DNA of 22,867 bases from Sutterella sp. GTDB lineage: Bacteria > Pseudomonadota > Gammaproteobacteria > Burkholderiales > Burkholderiaceae_F. Under the pieces are notes generated by a model. It saw only the letters and a program-made list of their open reading frames with translations, ran no database searches and was not told the DNA's origin. The stretch spans positions 1 to 22,867 of the forward strand of contig DYBN01000008.1 in the NCBI GenBank assembly GCA_019418605.1. The letters are read 5' to 3'. Shown here in pieces: positions 19,821-22,867 of this stretch; position 1 is the first letter of the stretch, and the number at the start of each line of letters is the position of its first letter. A program made the translations under genes and the position numbers.

Positions 19821-22196
19821 GTGTTTGCCGTGACGACAACCAAGAAGAAAACCCGCTCTCCGCGCTCCCGGCTCTGGCTCAGAATCGTCGGCTGGATGGC
19901 CGGCCTCGGATTTGCCGGGGCCGCTGCGGCCGTCAGCATTTTCCTCATCATCTTCTCGGTGATGTACTCAAGGCTGCCGCCGATTGATTCGCTCACCGAC
20001 TACCGGCCCAAGGTGCCGCTGCGCGTGTATTCGGCCGAAGGGACGCTGCTGGGCGAATTTGGCGAAGAGCGCCGCGCCTTCGTGCATTTAAACGAGATCC
20101 CGGGCTTTGTGAAGTACGCCATTCTCGCAGCCGAAGACAATGGCTTTTACGAACACTCGGGCATTGAGTTTGCGGGCATCGCCCGCGCGGCGATCGCAAA
20201 CCTCATCACCGGCCGCCGCGGCCAGGGCGGCTCGACCATCACGATGCAGGTCGCGCGCAACTTCTTCTTGTCTTCCGAGCGCACCTACACCCGCAAGCTC
20301 TATGAGATTGCGATGGCCTACAAGATCGAGCGCAACCTCAGCAAGGACGAAATCCTTGAGGTCTACCTCAATCAGATCTACCTCGGACAGCGCTCCTACG
20401 GCTTTGCGGCCGCCGCGCGCACGTACTTTGGCAAAAACCTCAATGAACTGACGATCGGCGAGGCGGCAACCATCGCGGGCCTGCCCGTGGCGCCTTCGAC
20501 CTACAACCCGATCGTCAATCCGCAGCGCGCCACGATGCGCAAGAACTACGTGCTGCGCCGCATGCACGAGCTTGGCTACATCGACGAGCAGACGTACGAG
20601 ACCGAGACCAACGCGCCGCTTGTGACGGCGAGAAAGTCGGTTGCGCTCACGGGCGAGACCGCCAAGCCCTCCAAGACGATTCACGCCGAGTACGCGGCCG
20701 AAATGGCCCGGCGCCTGATGTACGACATCTTTGGCGAAGAGACCTACACCCGGGGCTTGAACGTCTACACCACGATCCACGACACCGATCAGCGCGCGGC
20801 CTGGGAGAGCGTCAGAAGCCACCTCGTTGCCTACGACCGCAAATACCGCTACCGCGGCCCGAGCGGGCGCATCGACATCGCCGACCCGCAGACGGCCGAC
20901 GAGCACATCAAGCTGGCCGTGCGGCGCGCCACCGCCTCGCCCAACTTTGAGCCTGCCGTCATCACGACTCTCAACGACAAGGAGATCAAGGCCAAGATGC
21001 TCGACGGCAAGGAGCTCGTCGAGGTGACGCTTGACAAGGAAAGCCGCAAGTTTGCGGGACGCTATCTCACCAACAAGATCAAGGACGCCGACAAGCGCCT
21101 GCAGCCGGGCTCGATCATCCGCATCTCGCGCGTCAAGGACGGCTGGACGCTGGCGCAGATTCCGGAGGTGCAGGCGGGCTTTATCGGCGTGGACTTTGAA
21201 ACGGGCGCCGTGCGCTCGCTCGTGGGTGGCTTTGACTTCTACCTCAACATGTTCAACCACGTCACGCAGGCGCTGCGGCAGCCGGGCTCGTCGTTCAAGC
21301 CCTTCATCTATTCTGCGGCGCTCGACAAGGGCTTTAATCCCGGCACGATCATCAACGACGCGCCGATATTCATCGACCCGCGTCTGACCGGGGGCGAGCT
21401 TTGGGAGCCGAGAAACGACGACGGGCGCTTTGACGGCCCCATGACGCTTGCAACGGCGCTTAAAAAATCCAAGAACCTGGTCTCCATTCGCGTGATGCAG
21501 GCCATCGGCGCGCGCTACGCGCAGCAGTACGTGGCCAAGTTCGGCTTTCCGCCCGAGCGCACGCCCGCGCAGCTCACCACCGCTCTGGGCGCAGGCTCGA
21601 CCACGCCCTGGGAGATGGCGGGCGCCTTCTCGGTGTTTGCCAACGGGGGCTATCGCGTCAAGCCCTATCTCATTGACCGCGTCACCGACGCCGAGGGCAA
21701 GGTGATCATGCGCGCCAACAACCCCAGAGCCGGCAACGAGGCGATCCGCGCCATCGACGAGCGCAATGCCTTCATCATGCACACGCTCCTAAACGGCGTC
21801 ACGCGCGAGGGCTCCGCGCGGCGCGCCTATCGGGAACTTAAGCGCACCGACATGGGCGGCAAAACGGGCACCTCGAACAACTCCTGCGACGCCTGGTTTG
21901 CGGGCTACGCAGGCCGCATCGCGGCCGTGGGCTGGGTCGGGTACGACCAGATGCGAACGCTTGGCAACAACGAGTACGGCGGCGGCCTCGTGCTGCCCAT
22001 CTGGATCGACTACATGAAGACCGTGCTCAAGGGCGAGCCCCTCTACAGAAGAAAGCAGCCCGCAAGCGTCGTGCTCATCAACGGCACCTACTACTACGCC
22101 GACAGCATCGATCAGACGGTCAGAGACGTGCCGCTTGACGGCAAGATCAAGGAAAAGAACATCGACCGCGACATCCTGCGCGATCAGATTTTCTAA
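19821..22196 (+). CDS. mrcA: Penicillin-binding protein 1A, bifunctional
   Basis: A 791-residue class A PBP that polymerises and cross-links peptidoglycan in the periplasm, anchored by one N-terminal membrane segment (about residues 20-47). The GT51 glycosyltransferase domain has the catalytic Glu105 in EDNGFYEHSG and GGSTITMQ; the transpeptidase domain has the active Ser490 in SSFK, a SKN motif further on, and KTGT at 681-684. A PBP1A-type insert lies between the domains (about residues 320-440). Length fits the family. The start is a GTG at 19821 with AGGAAG ten bases upstream; a second GTG at 19830 is a close alternative. It has its own -10 element and is convergent with cyaY, a neighbourhood seen in other betaproteobacteria. 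Confidence 0.95.
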   Translation: MFAVTTTKKKTRSPRSRLWLRIVGWMAGLGFAGAAAAVSIFLIIFSVMYSRLPPIDSLTDYRPKVPLRVYSAEGTLLGEFGEERRAFVHLNEIPGFVKYAILAAEDNGFYEHSGIEFAGIARAAIANLITGRRGQGGSTITMQVARNFFLSSERTYTRKLYEIAMAYKIERNLSKDEILEVYLNQIYLGQRSYGFAAAARTYFGKNLNELTIGEAATIAGLPVAPSTYNPIVNPQRATMRKNYVLRRMHELGYIDEQTYETETNAPLVTARKSVALTGETAKPSKTIHAEYAAEMARRLMYDIFGEETYTRGLNVYTTIHDTDQRAAWESVRSHLVAYDRKYRYRGPSGRIDIADPQTADEHIKLAVRRATASPNFEPAVITTLNDKEIKAKMLDGKELVEVTLDKESRKFAGRYLTNKIKDADKRLQPGSIIRISRVKDGWTLAQIPEVQAGFIGVDFETGAVRSLVGGFDFYLNMFNHVTQALRQPGSSFKPFIYSAALDKGFNPGTIINDAPIFIDPRLTGGELWEPRNDDGRFDGPMTLATALKKSKNLVSIRVMQAIGARYAQQYVAKFGFPPERTPAQLTTALGAGSTTPWEMAGAFSVFANGGYRVKPYLIDRVTDAEGKVIMRANNPRAGNEAIRAIDERNAFIMHTLLNGVTREGSARRAYRELKRTDMGGKTGTSNNSCDAWFAGYAGRIAAVGWVGYDQMRTLGNNEYGGGLVLPIWIDYMKTVLKGEPLYRRKQPASVVLINGTYYYADSIDQTVRDVPLDGKIKEKNIDRDILRDQIF

Positions 22197-22197
22197 A

Positions 22198-22232
22198 ACG
22201 AAGCCCCGTTACGAAGCCCCGTTTTTCGGGGC
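22198..22232. terminator. mrcA/cyaY terminator with 13-bp tandem duplication
   Basis: ACGAAGCCCCGTT at 22198-22210 is repeated exactly at 22211-22223. The second copy provides the left arm of the hairpin GCCCCG-TTTTT-CGGGGC (22216-22232). Because the left arm is duplicated, two alternative stems can form. No strong T run follows on the + strand; on the minus strand the sequence ends in CGTTTTAG. Confidence 0.6.
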
Positions 22233-22273
22233 AAAAGGGGTTAGGCGCGGCCTTCTTTCGGGCTCTTCTTTTG

Positions 22274-22594
22274 TCAGGCCGCGGAGAGCGCCGCGTCTGC
22301 GCCCGAGGCCTGGCTCACGACTCTGCTTAAGGCCGGCCAGAAGTCTTCGGCCGTGCGCGTGCAGCGCCAGGCGCCGTCAGTCAGTGCAAAGTGAAGCCCC
22401 CCGCGGCGGCTTGCAAGCCACATCTGCTGCGTGGGGCCGTGACGGTTGATGACGACCTGCTCGCCGTTGTCAAACTCAATGGTCATGACGTTGCCCTCGC
22501 GGTCGACGTCGGCGTCAAGCCCTGCGCGCGCGAGCGCCTCCTCGACTTGGTCCATCAGCTGCTGCGTTGCCTCAAGAAATTGTGTTTCGTTCAT
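22274..22594 (-). CDS. cyaY: Iron donor / iron-sulfur assembly protein CyaY (frataxin)
   Basis: A 106-residue bacterial frataxin that binds iron through acidic residues on its first helix and modulates IscS-driven iron-sulfur cluster assembly. The first helix carries MDQVEEALAR, then the acidic DADVDREGNVMTIEFDNGEQVVIN strand region splits around the family core, followed by the QQMWLASRRGGLHF segment that marks the frataxin sheet. Length equals the family norm. ATG 22594 has only a distant AAAGG. It is convergent with mrcA and divergent from the lipoprotein gene. Confidence 0.94.
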   Translation of the reverse strand: MNETQFLEATQQLMDQVEEALARAGLDADVDREGNVMTIEFDNGEQVVINRHGPTQQMWLASRRGGLHFALTDGAWRCTRTAEDFWPALSRVVSQASGADAALSAA

Positions 22595-22715
22595 AATTCG
22601 CTATTGCCTTTGAAGGCGGCCGGCGCGACGGTTGACAAAGGGCGAATTTTTTCCTTTTCGCGCAGACCGCTCCGGCCGTGTTGACCCGTCTTTTTTTGAG
22701 GAGCCCTCGAGTTTT

Positions 22716-22867
22716 ATGCCGCACCGTTCGCCGCGCCCCCTGCGCAGCGCTTTGAGCGCAACCGCCGCAATTGTATGCCTGCTCTCCTTGTCGGCCTGCG
22801 GCCTCAAGGGCCCTCTGTATCTGCCCGAGACGGGAGGAAGCGTCGAACCCTCCTCCCCCTCCTCCCC
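22716..22867 (+). CDS. lptM: LptM-like lipoprotein, partial at window edge
   Basis: The first 50 codons of a small lipoprotein, cut off by the end of the window. A basic N-terminus and hydrophobic core lead to the lipobox LSAC with Cys28 as the lipidated residue, directly followed by GLKGPLYLP, the hallmark of the LptM/YifL family, which in E. coli helps mature the LPS transporter LptD. A Pro/Ser-rich stretch follows. ATG 22716 has GAGGAG about 12 bases upstream. In many proteobacteria this gene lies between cyaY and lysA, so lysA may follow. The family call rests on a short but distinctive motif. Confidence 0.85.
   Translation, partial: MPHRSPRPLRSALSATAAIVCLLSLSACGLKGPLYLPETGGSVEPSSPSS

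Noticed and set aside
20088..21782. 564-codon minus-strand frame opposite mrcA
   Set aside because: mrcA has all PBP catalytic motifs; the opposite frame is a GC-driven shadow.
22632..22637. Perfect TTGACA upstream of the lptM-like gene as a -35
   Set aside because: No acceptable -10 hexamer at 15-19 bp downstream (T-rich but not TATAAT-like).

Overview
The window is ordinary-to-accessory chromosome from a GC-rich Gram-negative bacterium, most likely a betaproteobacterium of the order Burkholderiales. A Sutterella-like gut lineage is my guess, at low confidence. The evidence is separate heptose-pathway adenylyltransferase (hldC) rather than fused hldE, folB next to ttcA, mrcA next to cyaY and an LptM-type lipoprotein, a very long tandem UvrA, and an autotransporter with an extended signal peptide.

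Layout, left to right: hldC (+) and galU (-) are convergent and make precursors for lipopolysaccharide and other sugars; a bidirectional hairpin lies between them. apaH, a double-length uvrA and cca follow on the + strand, with uvrA and cca overlapping. A 4.3-kb autotransporter gene (-) comes next, convergent with cca, then a small DUF2905 membrane protein gene (-). folB-ttcA (+) is a housekeeping pair. A polar amino-acid ABC importer follows (binding protein, permease, ATPase, all +). The window ends with mrcA (PBP1a, +), cyaY (frataxin, -) and the start of an lptM-like lipoprotein gene (+) cut by the window edge. I saw no tRNA, rRNA, CRISPR array, insertion sequence or integrase.

The most striking system is the control region of the autotransporter gene. 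On the minus strand a perfect -35 (TTGACA) is separated from a -10 (TAGATT) by a 19-bp spacer that contains a run of ten G. Slippage in this run would change promoter spacing, which is the classic design of a phase-variable surface-protein promoter. The roughly 240-nt leader then carries a possible 43-codon leader ORF with a good ribosome-binding site. It ends in an ATGA overlap with the autotransporter start and runs through two overlapping GC-rich hairpins, the second followed by four T. The N-terminal passenger carries repeated FxxN and GGA[ILV] motifs like those of chlamydial polymorphic membrane proteins. Together this looks like a switchable Pmp-like adhesin.

Other points of interest are the tandem UvrA with four intact ATPase sites and asymmetric halves, a CCA-adding enzyme whose HD-type C-terminal site appears lost, exact short tandem duplications at two gene ends, a possibly leaderless DUF2905 mRNA, and a heavily structured leader before the amino-acid binding protein. 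Several genes lack a clear Shine-Dalgarno and begin after C/T-rich stretches, so some starts are uncertain.
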